Shown piece by piece: positions 16,501-23,470 of a stretch of 24,372 nucleotides of DNA; positions within the stretch are counted from its first letter, which is position 1, and every line of letters begins with the position of its first letter. The stretch is from Lentimicrobiaceae bacterium (GTDB lineage Bacteria > Bacteroidota > Bacteroidia > Bacteroidales > WCHB1-69): contig WQSU01000007.1 of assembly GCA_009787675.1 (NCBI GenBank), positions 1-24,372 on the forward strand, written 5' to 3'. The notes under the pieces are model-generated. The model saw only the letters and a list, made by a program, of their open reading frames with translations, was not told the origin of the DNA and did not search any database. A program made the translations under genes and the position numbers.

Positions 16501-17438
16501 AACATGAAGACAACGAGAAATGGGAAAGCGATATAAAATCTTTGTATGAGGAGATATTGAAGAAAGGTATTCTTGACGCTTTCATTTTGGAAGGTTGGCA
16601 TTTTGAACAGTTTTATTATTTAGATAAAGATTGGATAATAGGACAGGTAAAACAGCACTACAACTGCGAGGATAGAGAATGGCTTGCATTTATGGGAGGT
16701 TTTACTGTCGGTAAACCCCCATTCAATAAGGAACTTTACACCATATTTTATCCCCATTATGAGAGAATGATAGATAAAAATATCAGATTTGAAAATATTG
16801 GTGGCAATAATGGTTTGGTGCGTCATTTGACAGCGTTTTATTTTTGGAAATATGAAACATTGTCAGATGAAAAATTACTTTTCAAATTTCTAAATCAAGC
16901 TCCACCCAACGAAATTAGCAAGTTAATACATTTCGTTTGGCAACAAGAAGACTATCCCAAAACGCTATCCGAGCTTGGACAGCAGGAATTTCGGCAAAGG
17001 ATGGTTGAGTTATGGACGTACTTGGCAGATAAATATGAGAATTCGAGCATTGAAGAAGAACAAAAGAATTTAGCGACTCTTTCTAATTGGATCGTGTTTG
17101 TGCCGGAATTGAATGAGCTTTACGCAAATCTCATTCTGAAATCTTGCAAATACGTTGACAAAACATATTCGACACACGAATTACTTGAAAATCTCGTAAC
17201 ATTAAAGACAAAAGGAAATCCGAACACGACAGCAGAAGCCATTGGAAAAATAATTTCATCATTGGAATTCAGAAACTATTTGTTGAGTGATGACGAAAAT
17301 TTTATTAAGGATTTAGTTTTATTTCTATTTGATCACGGACAAAAGCAGGTTGCATTAGAATTTTGCAACAAAATGGCTTCAAATCATCAACGATTCTTTT
17401 TGAGAGAAATATATGAGGCGAATACAAAAACAACTTGA
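13548..17438 (+). CDS. Large PIN-like nuclease fused to a helical repeat body
   Basis: A 1296-residue cytoplasmic protein. Residues ~1-200 look like a PIN-like (DUF4935-type) nuclease domain: the opening strand TTLDTCVWLGLI with D7, ITPENIIREWDRNK with E49, FRDTINIFTII with D142, and CIFSTINHTDFS with D170, the usual set of four acids. PIN domains are metal-dependent RNases or nickases. The remaining ~1,090 residues are almost wholly helical, rich in Leu, Lys, Glu and Trp, like an alpha-solenoid (HEAT/TPR-type) scaffold; I see no P-loop. It has its own promoter, and no gene overlaps it. Inference: a single-protein RNA-cleaving defence or stress effector whose solenoid senses a trigger. The nuclease assignment rests on motif spacing, so confidence in function is moderate; the gene itself is certain. 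Confidence 0.75.
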   Translation: MIYTTLDTCVWLGLIKVDLHNENNVFEEVCYWIENKHLTHITPENIIREWDRNKAKKLVEISNHIKKLHETIIGPVKETIDLASIYQPDAVEDMVSKRIDRVDTILKVHSEIASENSTIYDEAIRRNFNCLAPNHSSDSFRDTINIFTIINHIKTKNYENCIFSTINHTDFSEGKIQKHILHNQLTDDFKNANLQYVYCDESPFANKLLGKILRPVLPNFQEYFQKKTLAEQEVITVAAIEIPDADYLENIKHLDLILAKNTPTAFEQGTIVKSLIERHDSYKQYFFNNIPGTKAWFNFLKSEGYFDSDKTPDFIQDKDGYIKTPFWESLGYLQKLSFQISQGKEIELIDELLAVIKNISEHPKDNHITWYNFIKILSHIPKDRIPKEILDLIPVWLTGKLDMMLQTSVLFDDLLPRFLNDDPTPEDIEKAEIILRHLFQIEKKSEQEQKNVWRYRESSSYRSKIYLGFLANQSEKWKFTHKVAKYCSQDFILDFGKTIKTLLLDNPDGINASLKDGDKEYEVKIYIDSENLLISPTLKDSDVANETIVISNWEEKSETELEQELISALKQQNISYIPTDKDDDVLKRLNFAISTDILSIYGFSSIRKLCDRYDTGKVLNIFSSIFRDLLDEKTKQNPEKGIELLKTLCYDKKYRLPFYKRITLYIICENWEATKSLFFELIKDNDALHLFSDHIYEKELYDLLNRNQNVLNDDELKIIESIIEQGCQDKISKQFEESEYWKLRWYSALKDTELFKNKYLEFSKALNRTSEDYENSGEVQFRTGYVSPISVDDLLEKSNQEIANSLKTFNPKRSFDDPSVAGLAGTFELAVETEPEKFTTEIELYQEIPYIHSSRMLNAFGEAWKKQKTFDWEKVLRYCLEILRNPKFYKDELLIDNEWGATSDWTVRSIANLLTNGLQNDKHSFDINLLPLAKEIILIIVSNLKRVDDFKIPEDYPTYLLNSTAGTSLRALLSYSLHRARNLFKHEDNEKWESDIKSLYEEILKKGILDAFILEGWHFEQFYYLDKDWIIGQVKQHYNCEDREWLAFMGGFTVGKPPFNKELYTIFYPHYERMIDKNIRFENIGGNNGLVRHLTAFYFWKYETLSDEKLLFKFLNQAPPNEISKLIHFVWQQEDYPKTLSELGQQEFRQRMVELWTYLADKYENSSIEEEQKNLATLSNWIVFVPELNELYANLILKSCKYVDKTYSTHELLENLVTLKTKGNPNTTAEAIGKIISSLEFRNYLLSDDENFIKDLVLFLFDHGQKQVALEFCNKMASNHQRFFLREIYEANTKTT

Positions 17439-17513
17439 CATCAGACAATATACCATTAAAAGTATAGAAACTGTTTATGCCTGCCGTCTTGTAAATCTAT
17501 TTTCTGTTTGATT

Positions 17514-18128
17514 TTAACACAAATATCCCAGAAATTTATCTTTGCTCATTCTCACTTTTTCGTCAATCCGCTCTTTAATATCCATCAACAATTGCGGTGT
17601 ATAATCGTTCAATTCTACACAGCAGTTGTATTTTTTAGGACTGCCGGATTCGATTAAGTTTTCGTGAGTGTGTCCGTAAATATGATAAAGATTGTTGTAG
17701 TTTCCCGACCAACTCGCAAGCGGATAATGACACGCCAAAAAATGATAACCGTTGTAGCGTATTTCCGCCATATCGCCAACGAATAGAAACTTGTCGGATT
17801 TTCTTTCCGCTTTTTCTATCTCACTACGGCGGTCGTGATTTCCGATGATGAATATCTGTTTGCCGTTGAGCCGGACAAGGATTTTTAGCCAATCCCAACC
17901 TCTCCATATAAAATCGCCCAAATTGATGACAATGTCGTTTTCGCCAACAACGGAATTCCAATTTGCGATAATGATTTCGTTCATATCTTCTACCGAACCA
18001 AAAGGACGATGGTTGCAATGCTTGATAATGTTCGCATGACCCAAATGCAAATCCGCAATGGCAAAAACTTTTCCGTCGTCGCCGGTTATCGTCAAATAGC
18101 CGTATTTTCCTTTTTGTATAACTTCCAT
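17514..18128 (-). CDS. Metallophosphoesterase, calcineurin-like
   Basis: A 204-residue phosphoesterase with the full metal-site series: IADLHLGH, INLGDFIW, IIGNHDRR, LACHYP and IYGHTHEN. The DLHLGH...GNHD form and size match small phage- and plasmid-borne phosphoesterases more than the protein at 12580. Substrate unknown. It is the third gene of a minus-strand unit: repressor, then 106-aa protein, then this gene, 4 bp after the latter's stop. This ties it to the repressor-controlled module rather than to the convergent PIN gene 75 bp away. No terminator hairpin is clear in the 17439-17513 gap. Confidence 0.88.
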   Translation of the reverse strand: MEVIQKGKYGYLTITGDDGKVFAIADLHLGHANIIKHCNHRPFGSVEDMNEIIIANWNSVVGENDIVINLGDFIWRGWDWLKILVRLNGKQIFIIGNHDRRSEIEKAERKSDKFLFVGDMAEIRYNGYHFLACHYPLASWSGNYNNLYHIYGHTHENLIESGSPKKYNCCVELNDYTPQLLMDIKERIDEKVRMSKDKFLGYLC

Positions 18129-18132
18129 AAAT

Positions 18133-18453
18133 TTAGTCCTCTTCTTCTTTTTCGTCCATAATCATGTGTTCGATTACGGTGTCCAAACCAATCAATTCAC
18201 CAAGTTGAAATATCGCAAAATTCACTTGGTATTTTCCGTCAATCTCACGAACTCCGCAATATTCGTCATATTCGAAACAAATGGCGTCTATTTGTTCGAC
18301 CATACTATAATCCTTTTCAGAATAGTCAAGTTTCACATCCGGGCAAAGATTTTCGATAAAAACTTCAATCGGAAACCAAACATAATCGAATACGGAGTCG
18401 TACATCGCTTGATGAAGTTGGTTTAATTGTGCTGTGTTGGTGGCTGTTTCCAT
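18133..18453 (-). CDS. Small acidic protein of unknown function
   Basis: A 106-residue acidic protein starting METATNTAQLNQLHQ and ending DEKEEED, with no membrane segment or motif I recognise. It starts inside the 3' end of the repressor gene (31-bp overlap) and is followed after 4 bp by the metallophosphoesterase gene, so the three are probably co-transcribed. Its start region resembles that of the cut-off gene at 1-179 (same GCTGTTTCCATGATTTTA on the plus strand). No function is proposed. Confidence 0.65.
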   Translation of the reverse strand: METATNTAQLNQLHQAMYDSVFDYVWFPIEVFIENLCPDVKLDYSEKDYSMVEQIDAICFEYDEYCGVREIDGKYQVNFAIFQLGELIGLDTVIEHMIMDEKEEED

Positions 18454-18947
18454 GATTTTAGTGTTTCAATTTGTTTATGAAGATTATCGGTAATTTCATA
18501 GAGTTTTTCAAGTTCTTTGTTACGTTTGATAAGCTCTTTTGATTCCTGTTCTGATTTTGCACCTCGCGTCATTTCTCCTTCCCCTAATAATAACCAATCT
18601 GCCGACAAGTCTCGATAATAGTACAATATCCGAGCAATGATTTCCGAACCTATTGAACTGTTATTTTTTTTGATATTCGAAAAATAATTATGTGAAACTC
18701 CGACAGTCTTTCCCAAATGATAATAGGAGTGTCCGTGAGTATTCATGTAATAGGTTAGCCGAGTAAAAATCCCTTGATTGATATTAAATTCCGGCGGATA
18801 ACTGTATTCAATACTTAGTGTTTTGCCTTTAAGCTCTCCGTATTCGATATGTTGAATTTCAAGAATTTTTATATCTCGCTCTGCTTTTGTTGGACGCCCG
18901 GGTTTGGATTTTTTTGGTTCGTCCTTTTTGGCTTTATTTTTTTTCAT
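18423..18947 (-). CDS. CI-like helix-turn-helix repressor
   Basis: A 174-residue DNA-binding regulator. After a Lys-rich N-terminus (MKKNKAKKDEPKKSKPGRPT) it has an XRE/CI-type helix-turn-helix (YYHLGKTVGVSHNYFSNIKK). This ends in DLSADWLLLGEGEM, a tail common in prophage and mobile-element repressors of Bacteroidota. A C-terminal coiled-coil (KELIKRNKELEKLYEI) probably dimerises it. I chose ATG 18947: the frame extends upstream, but the TATCTTTG promoter at 18972-18965 lies within that extension. It heads an operon with the next two genes and is divergent from the membrane-protein gene at 19106. It probably represses one or both facing promoters, as in phage immunity switches. Confidence 0.8.
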   Translation of the reverse strand: MKKNKAKKDEPKKSKPGRPTKAERDIKILEIQHIEYGELKGKTLSIEYSYPPEFNINQGIFTRLTYYMNTHGHSYYHLGKTVGVSHNYFSNIKKNNSSIGSEIIARILYYYRDLSADWLLLGEGEMTRGAKSEQESKELIKRNKELEKLYEITDNLHKQIETLKSWKQPPTQHN

Positions 18948-18964
18948 GTCTTGGTAATTTTTTG

Positions 18965-18995
18965 CAAAGATACGACAAAAAAACGAAACAGACAA
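18965..18995 (-). promoter_or_regulatory. Repressor-operon promoter
   Basis: Minus-strand TATCTTTG (18972-18965) with TTG (18995-18993) 20 bp upstream. Only about 20 bp separates it from the outward-facing promoter at 19016-19047. Confidence 0.7.
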
Positions 18996-19015
18996 GAAAA
19001 GAATGATAAAATAAA

Positions 19016-19047
19016 TTTGCAAATGTGAAAATAATTGACTATCTTTG
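19016..19047 (+). promoter_or_regulatory. Promoter of the 276-aa membrane protein gene
   Basis: TTTG (19016-19019) and TATCTTTG (19040-19047) with a 20-bp spacer, a near-ideal Bacteroidota promoter, facing away from the repressor promoter. The leader to the ATG at 19106 is about 50 nt. Confidence 0.75.
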
Positions 19048-19105
19048 CAATGTGGAAAATCTACAGAACTTATTATCAATCTAAAAAAACAGACAATTCA
19101 CGACT

Positions 19106-19936
19106 ATGAAAACAATTACATTTACAGACGCATTTTTTCAACGGATATACAAGGACGATGGGACTTGTGTAACAAATCCATCATTTTATTTACTGGTAGT
19201 GCCTACCTTCATCTTTTTGATGATTTTTGCACTTTGGTTTTATGACAGACCTTTTGATAGTTTGGTCTTTTGGGTTATTATGGTGTTTATTTGGGGACTC
19301 TTGAACCTTACTCGTTCCACAAAGTTTGAAGGTAATAATGCTTTATTCAAGAATGAAACCAATGTTACGAATAACATCGACAATAGCATAACGAAAATCA
19401 ATAGCGATAATCACATCGAAGACAACAGAGATTACAGCAAGCACAACAGCGATAATCATTTGGAGGAGTATAATGATTATAGCAAGCACGACAATAGCAC
19501 TGTCAATCATACTGCACCTATCATTGAAGAAAAACCTGCCGTCGACAGCAAAGATTTGAGTAGCAGAAACAGCGGAACAAAAAAAATCGAAACAGAAGTT
19601 GAGAAAATAGACATACCCCTCAAACTATTCAACGCCTTGAAAAACGCAGGATATGCCGTGCGTTCAGAGCAAAAGTACAAGGGTAAATTCAAATGCAAAT
19701 GGATTAAAACAGCGACCAAAACTAAGGAAATCCACAAAACCTCATTGTTTGAATTTTGTGAATTGATGGGATGGTTCAAAGATATGAACACTACCCAAAA
19801 GGTTGCTTTTGTAAGCGAAAATTTTGAGTTGGACAGTCTATCAAGTAGTAATTTTGGTCGGCACAACAATCCAAAACACCAATCCGAATTCTACAATGAC
19901 CTTGAAAATATGGTAAAAAAATACGTAAGCGTATAG
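19106..19936 (+). CDS. Two-helix membrane protein with Asn/Asp-rich repeats
   Basis: A 276-residue protein. Two membrane helices (about 27-45, FYLLVVPTFIFLMIF, and 52-68, LVFWVIMVFIWGLL) are followed by a polar Asn/Asp/His-rich stretch (~82-133). This contains two 15-residue repeats (SDNHIEDNRDYSKHN, SDNHLEEYNDYSKHD). A C-terminal domain (~165-276) contains KLFNALKNAGYAVRSE and SLFEFCELMGWF. I do not recognise that domain. It is divergent from a CI-like repressor and ends in a strong terminator, so it is a single-gene unit probably under that repressor. It could be a membrane effector of a repressor-controlled immunity module or an element maintenance protein; no function can be assigned. Confidence 0.75.
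   Translation: MKTITFTDAFFQRIYKDDGTCVTNPSFYLLVVPTFIFLMIFALWFYDRPFDSLVFWVIMVFIWGLLNLTRSTKFEGNNALFKNETNVTNNIDNSITKINSDNHIEDNRDYSKHNSDNHLEEYNDYSKHDNSTVNHTAPIIEEKPAVDSKDLSSRNSGTKKIETEVEKIDIPLKLFNALKNAGYAVRSEQKYKGKFKCKWIKTATKTKEIHKTSLFEFCELMGWFKDMNTTQKVAFVSENFELDSLSSSNFGRHNNPKHQSEFYNDLENMVKKYVSV
19403..19492 (+). repeat. Two 45-bp imperfect tandem repeats within the membrane-protein gene
   Basis: Units start at 19403 and 19448, both beginning AGCGATAATCA and ending in AGCAAGCAC plus a few bases. They encode the two 15-residue Asn/Asp/His-rich repeats. They look like in-frame expansion of a linker. Confidence 0.8.
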
Positions 19937-19971
19937 CGTTTTGTAAATTTTCTTATCGTTTTTTATCATCG

Positions 19972-19998
19972 AAAGCCCCGAGTGTCGGGGCTTTTGTT
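19972..19998 (+). terminator. Rho-independent terminator
   Basis: A 10-bp GC-rich stem (AAAGCCCCGA at 19972-19981, TCGGGGCTTT at 19985-19994), a GTG loop and a T-rich tail, 35 bp after the membrane-protein stop. It separates that gene from the mobilisation module. Confidence 0.9.
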
Positions 19999-20099
19999 GT
20001 TTATATGTGTGTTTTTTTATTGACGTTTTTTTTTACCAAAAAAAACCATTTTTCTTTGTCGAGTAATTCCAAAAGTATTCACAAAAAAATCTAAAAAAA

Positions 20100-20417
20100 A
20101 TGGAAACACAAAAAACACAAACAAAACTAACCTTCGACCAAGTTCCGGAGGCAGTCGCTTACCTTGTTGATGAGGTAACAAAAATTAAAGAGTTGGTCAG
20201 ACTTCAAGTTCATCATGAGCCGGAGAAACGCTTACCGATTTCAATTCAAAAAGCATCGAAGTTGATTGGTAAAGCGATCCAAACCATTTATGGGTTGGTA
20301 TCCGCCAAACAGATTCCTTTTTACAAACAGGGCAAGCAACTTTATTTTTACGAGGATGAATTATTGGAGTGGATTCAGTCCGGAAAAAACGGTGGCACTC
20401 CCAACACCGAATCGTAA
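20100..20417 (+). CDS. Excisionase-like helix-turn-helix protein
   Basis: A 105-residue protein with a C-terminal MerR/excisionase-type helix-turn-helix (HTH_17 pattern): ISIQKASKLIGKAIQTIYGL, then IPFYKQGKQLYFYEDELLEW. The N-terminal half is a short helical region (LTFDQVPEAVAYLVDEVTKI). Such proteins sit at the head of mobilisable and conjugative elements in Bacteroidota and help excision or regulate transfer. It precedes mobC by 153 bp, which hold the candidate oriT. A start at ATG 20100 follows an A-rich leader. No good promoter box was found in the 105 bp upstream. Confidence 0.85.
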   Translation: METQKTQTKLTFDQVPEAVAYLVDEVTKIKELVRLQVHHEPEKRLPISIQKASKLIGKAIQTIYGLVSAKQIPFYKQGKQLYFYEDELLEWIQSGKNGGTPNTES

Positions 20418-20455
20418 ATTTTTAAGTCAAAAATCATTAACAATCGACCAAAAAT

Positions 20456-20550
20456 CGGGAGTGGCGAAAATATCTCAAAACCCCAAAGTAAAAAGAGCGA
20501 GGTAGTGTTATTGCTATGCAATAACGCCTCGCGACCACTCCCGGTGGTCG
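20456..20550. other. Candidate origin of transfer: nested inverted repeats before mobC
   Basis: Three inverted repeats lie between the HTH gene and mobC. First, GCGAGG (20497-20502) with CCTCGC (20527-20532), enclosing the perfect GTTATTGC (20507-20514) / GCAATAAC (20518-20525). Second, CGACCAC (20532-20538) / GTGGTCG (20544-20550). Third, a long-range pair CGGGAGTGGCG (20456-20466) with GCGACCACTCCCG (20531-20543). Position directly upstream of mobC-relaxase and the hairpins are typical of oriT in mobilisable elements; the nick site cannot be assigned. A transcription-attenuating role is an alternative. Confidence 0.55.
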
Positions 20551-20570
20551 AAATCAAACACACTAAAACA

Positions 20571-20909
20571 ATGAAAACACACAACAAAGGCGGTCGTCCA
20601 AAAATGGACATTACCGACAAAAAATCAAAGCTTCTTCCTCCTATCCGAGTAACCAAAATCCAGCTCGCAACCATTCAAGCCAAAGCCGATTCGGCATCCA
20701 AAAGTATCACCGATTTTGTCCGAGATTCGGCTTTGAAAGGAAGGGTCAAAGCCGCAATCTCGCCCGAGCAAATGGACGAGATTCGGAAGTTGAGCAATGT
20801 CGGAAACAACATCAATCAGCTCACAAAACTGGTTCATCGGTACGGATATTCCGAAGAAATTCAGCGTCAATTAGCACAAGTTCTTAATCAAATACTCACA
20901 ACAAAATGA
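20571..20909 (+). CDS. mobC: MobC-family mobilisation accessory protein
   Basis: A 112-residue small DNA-binding accessory of the relaxosome, assisting strand opening at oriT. The family motif LSNVGNNINQLTKLVHRYGY is present in the C-terminal half, preceded by a ribbon-helix-helix-like region (PPIRVTKIQLATIQAKADSA). The N-terminus is basic (MKTHNKGGRPKMDITDKKSK). I chose ATG 20571; an in-frame GTG at 20505 falls inside the hairpins of the candidate oriT. The stop overlaps the relaxase start (ATGA), so the two are translationally coupled. Confidence 0.88.
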   Translation: MKTHNKGGRPKMDITDKKSKLLPPIRVTKIQLATIQAKADSASKSITDFVRDSALKGRVKAAISPEQMDEIRKLSNVGNNINQLTKLVHRYGYSEEIQRQLAQVLNQILTTK

Positions 20910-21862
20910 TGTCAAAAATAACAAAAGGGTCATCTTTCTCGGGATTGTTAAACTACACCCTTGACGATAAGAAAAACGCAGAAATCATAGCCACTGAGGG
21001 TTTGAATGATTTCGACAAAGATTCGATGATTCGGGGGTTTGAGACGCAGGCTTCAATGAACACCCGTGTCGCAAAAAAGGTTGGTCATATCTCGCTAAAT
21101 TTTTTGCCGGAGGACGCTCCAAAGCTTTCAAACAAAGGAATGGCTGACGTCGCAAAGGAATATCTCAAGGGAATGGGCATCGTTGATACGCAATTTGCCG
21201 TAGTTCGCCACTACGACAAAAATCACACGCATTGCCATATCGTTTTCAACCGGATTAACAACAAAGGCAAAACGATTTCCGACAGCAATGAGCATTTCAA
21301 AAATGCCCGAATATGCAAGGAATTGAAGAAGAAATACGGCTTGACCTTTTCGGAAGGCAAAGCGAATGTTAATCGTGAGCGATTGAAGGGTACGGAAAAA
21401 ACCAAGTATCAAATTTACGATGCCCTTGTGGAGTGTGTTCCGAAAAGCAAAAATTGGGGAGAGCTAACACTAAATCTAATCAAACACGACATAAATTTGG
21501 AGTTAAAAACCAACGGCACTACCGGAAAAACCAATGGCGTTGTTTTTTCCAAAGACGACTGTTCATTCTCCGGTTCAAAGATTGACAAGCAGTTTTCGTA
21601 TTGGAATATCGAAAGGGGATTTTCGCAGAAATTTGAGCAAGAGTTGTCGCAAAAGTCTAATTCGCCGGACGATGAGGGCATCGTTGGTGCGTCCAAAGGC
21701 ACTTGGGAAGATTATCAGCATAGTGTGTCGAATTTACCAACGATTTCATCTTACGGAGGAAGTTCTCCGCTGTCGAAACCGAAGAATCAGCCGATTGATG
21801 ATGAGGAAGAGCAAAAACGCAAGATGAAACCTCGCAAAACAGTAGAATATAAAATGTCGTAA
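20906..21862 (+). CDS. mobA: MOBP-type relaxase/mobilisation nuclease
   Basis: A 318-residue relaxase of the MobA/VirD2 family, which nicks one strand at oriT and leads it into a recipient cell. Candidate catalytic Tyr17 lies in FSGLLNYTLDD. The metal-binding triad is in YDKNHTHCHIVFNRI (H107, H109, H111), with H61 in KKVGHISLNF. Downstream are conserved KYGL and NRERLKGTEK segments and a basic tail with low-complexity linkers. It is shorter than conjugative-element relaxases but usual for small Bacteroidota mobilisable elements. The second gene of a coupled operon; two Met codons are adjacent at the start. Transfer would need a helper mating apparatus, as none is encoded here. Confidence 0.9.
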   Translation: MMSKITKGSSFSGLLNYTLDDKKNAEIIATEGLNDFDKDSMIRGFETQASMNTRVAKKVGHISLNFLPEDAPKLSNKGMADVAKEYLKGMGIVDTQFAVVRHYDKNHTHCHIVFNRINNKGKTISDSNEHFKNARICKELKKKYGLTFSEGKANVNRERLKGTEKTKYQIYDALVECVPKSKNWGELTLNLIKHDINLELKTNGTTGKTNGVVFSKDDCSFSGSKIDKQFSYWNIERGFSQKFEQELSQKSNSPDDEGIVGASKGTWEDYQHSVSNLPTISSYGGSSPLSKPKNQPIDDEEEQKRKMKPRKTVEYKMS

Positions 21863-21882
21863 CTCTTAAAAGCACTAATACC

Positions 21883-22341
21883 ATGAAAAAAGAACAGCAC
21901 GAAGCAATCGTAAAAGGGTTGCTAATTCAAGAACAGGAACGATTTGACAAATACGCTATAAAACGCGATCAAGAGTTCGCACAAATGGTTGAAAAGTACG
22001 AGGGCAAACTCGCTGAAAGCGGTGAAATAATGTACGATTGGAGATTTATATCAATCTGTGTACTGCTTGCTGCTTCTATTTTTTTTGGAGTTTGGCAGCT
22101 TACCATTAACAGAGACCATCGGCAGACGATACAACAATTGGAGCATTATTCCATCGTTGTTCGTGTGGCAAAAACAATGGGTGGGATTGAAGCAAACGAT
22201 ATTCACCGAATTTTGCGAGACCTACAAAATCAATCGGGCGACACCACTCGGCTGCTACACGAGGTTTATCGCAGGATTCAAGAGTTTGATAGTGGCGAGG
22301 CGACAATTCAAAGAGTACAAACCCAAAACAGAACGCCATGA
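21883..22341 (+). CDS. Single-pass membrane protein of the mobilisation operon
   Basis: A 152-residue protein: a charged helical N-terminus (~1-50, EQERFDKYAIKRDQEFAQMV), one membrane helix (~55-73, FISICVLLAASIFFGVW) and a C-terminal polar helical region with coiled-coil character. It lies 20 bp after the relaxase gene and its stop overlaps the next start by 4 bp. Proteins of this size and topology commonly follow relaxase genes in such elements, perhaps linking the relaxosome to the membrane. I do not recognise a named family. Confidence 0.75.
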   Translation: MKKEQHEAIVKGLLIQEQERFDKYAIKRDQEFAQMVEKYEGKLAESGEIMYDWRFISICVLLAASIFFGVWQLTINRDHRQTIQQLEHYSIVVRVAKTMGGIEANDIHRILRDLQNQSGDTTRLLHEVYRRIQEFDSGEATIQRVQTQNRTP

Positions 22342-22703
22342 AAAACTTTCAAAAATTCTTGCATGGTGCAAGCATCGTAAGCGATTTAGAGGAGTTGACA
22401 AATTTGTCGCGAGAAGATTATTTTCAAGCAAGGGAAAATCCAAACACGCCTTTTTATGTTTTAGAAAGGACAAGGGACAGGTATGTTTTATTGCGAGATA
22501 TTACTCTGAAAATCCACGACTGGCAGTTCTTTGAGAATGAAAACTTGGAAGTATTTGATATGATTTCTGAAGCAGTCAAGCGTTGTGAAAACGAGCCGGA
22601 AGTAACAAGGCTAACTATCTCTATTCCGCTTGACCCAACACGGAAAAGTGTATCACAAAAAATTTTGGAAACCTATATCAACAAAGAAAAAAAACGATTA
22701 TGA
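22338..22703 (+). CDS. Unknown soluble protein of the mobilisation operon
   Basis: A 121-residue soluble protein (MKNFQKFLHGASIVSDLEEL) with mixed alpha/beta composition, including FYVLERTRDRYVLLRDITLK and VTRLTISIPLDPTRKS. No family is recognised. It is joined to both neighbours by 4-bp ATGA overlaps, so it is expressed with the relaxase and the primase-like gene and is probably a dedicated part of the element. Confidence 0.7.
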   Translation: MKNFQKFLHGASIVSDLEELTNLSREDYFQARENPNTPFYVLERTRDRYVLLRDITLKIHDWQFFENENLEVFDMISEAVKRCENEPEVTRLTISIPLDPTRKSVSQKILETYINKEKKRL

Positions 22704-23470
22704 ATAACTTAACCCTTCCAACAGAAAATGCCCCCAAATTTTTAAAGGATTTTGGGGGCGACATTGCAGATGTTCACGGCGTGCCGATAGAGTTTGCGAT
22801 AGTATCTTTGATTAGCGGATTTGCTTCGGCAGTCAGTAATAAGGCGATATTGAAAACCGACAAATATACCAATTACGCTCAATTTTGGTTTGTGATTGTT
22901 GCACCGAGCGGAACAGGTAAATCCGAGCCGTTGTCTGTTGCTTACAAACCGATTGAGAAATACGAGGGTGCGGAGATTGAGCGTTATCGGGAGGGTATGA
23001 AAGAATGGAAAAAGCAATGTTTTTACGCAAGCAAGAACGGTGAGCCGAAACCGGACGCTCCAATTCAAAAACGAATAACCTGTGCCGACTACACGCCCGA
23101 AGCACTTTTTGAATTGCTGTCAAACAATCCTGCAATAACCATTCACAGAGACGAATTAGTTGGGTATTTTAATGATATTGGGCGATACAACAAGAGTGGA
23201 GAACTGGCTCACTATATGAGCTGTTTTAACAACAAACAGTTCAGTATTGATCGTAAAAGTAACGATGTACCGATATTTGTTTCAGAGCCGATTTTGTCAA
23301 TAATTGGAACGATACAGCCGGAAGTTATGCAAAAAGTTGCCGGGAGTAATTCGATGCGGGAAAACGGCTATCTACAACGTTGTTTGTATATCCCGACAAT
23401 GTGCAGTGTGCCGAGTATTCGCAAAAAGCACTCAAACAAAATTTGGTCAATGACTACGAATTGGCAATAA
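22700..23470 (+). CDS. DUF3987 primase/helicase-like protein, N-terminal part
   Basis: 256 residues of a DUF3987 (YfjI-like) protein, an element-borne P-loop ATPase usually linked to replication. FWFVIVAPSGTGKSEPLS holds Walker A (APSGTGKS 68-75). TIHRDELVGYFNDIGRY is the family's acidic/Walker B-like region, and ILSIIGTIQPEVMQKVAG follows. The frame then reads ENGYLQRCLYIPTM and stops at 23470. In the other frame the family sequence continues (LFVYPDN) from 23380. One T missing at 23379-23385 (CGTTG for CGTTTG) restores ENGYLQRLFVYPDN. The gene is therefore frameshifted in this sequence, by mutation or read error. Its start overlaps the preceding stop by 4 bp. Confidence 0.8.
   Translation: MNNLTLPTENAPKFLKDFGGDIADVHGVPIEFAIVSLISGFASAVSNKAILKTDKYTNYAQFWFVIVAPSGTGKSEPLSVAYKPIEKYEGAEIERYREGMKEWKKQCFYASKNGEPKPDAPIQKRITCADYTPEALFELLSNNPAITIHRDELVGYFNDIGRYNKSGELAHYMSCFNNKQFSIDRKSNDVPIFVSEPILSIIGTIQPEVMQKVAGSNSMRENGYLQRCLYIPTMCSVPSIRKKHSNKIWSMTTNWQ

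Noticed and set aside
22058..22534. 158-codon frame overlapping two mobilisation-operon genes
   Set aside because: It crosses two genes that are joined by a 4-bp overlap and has no family features; a shadow frame.
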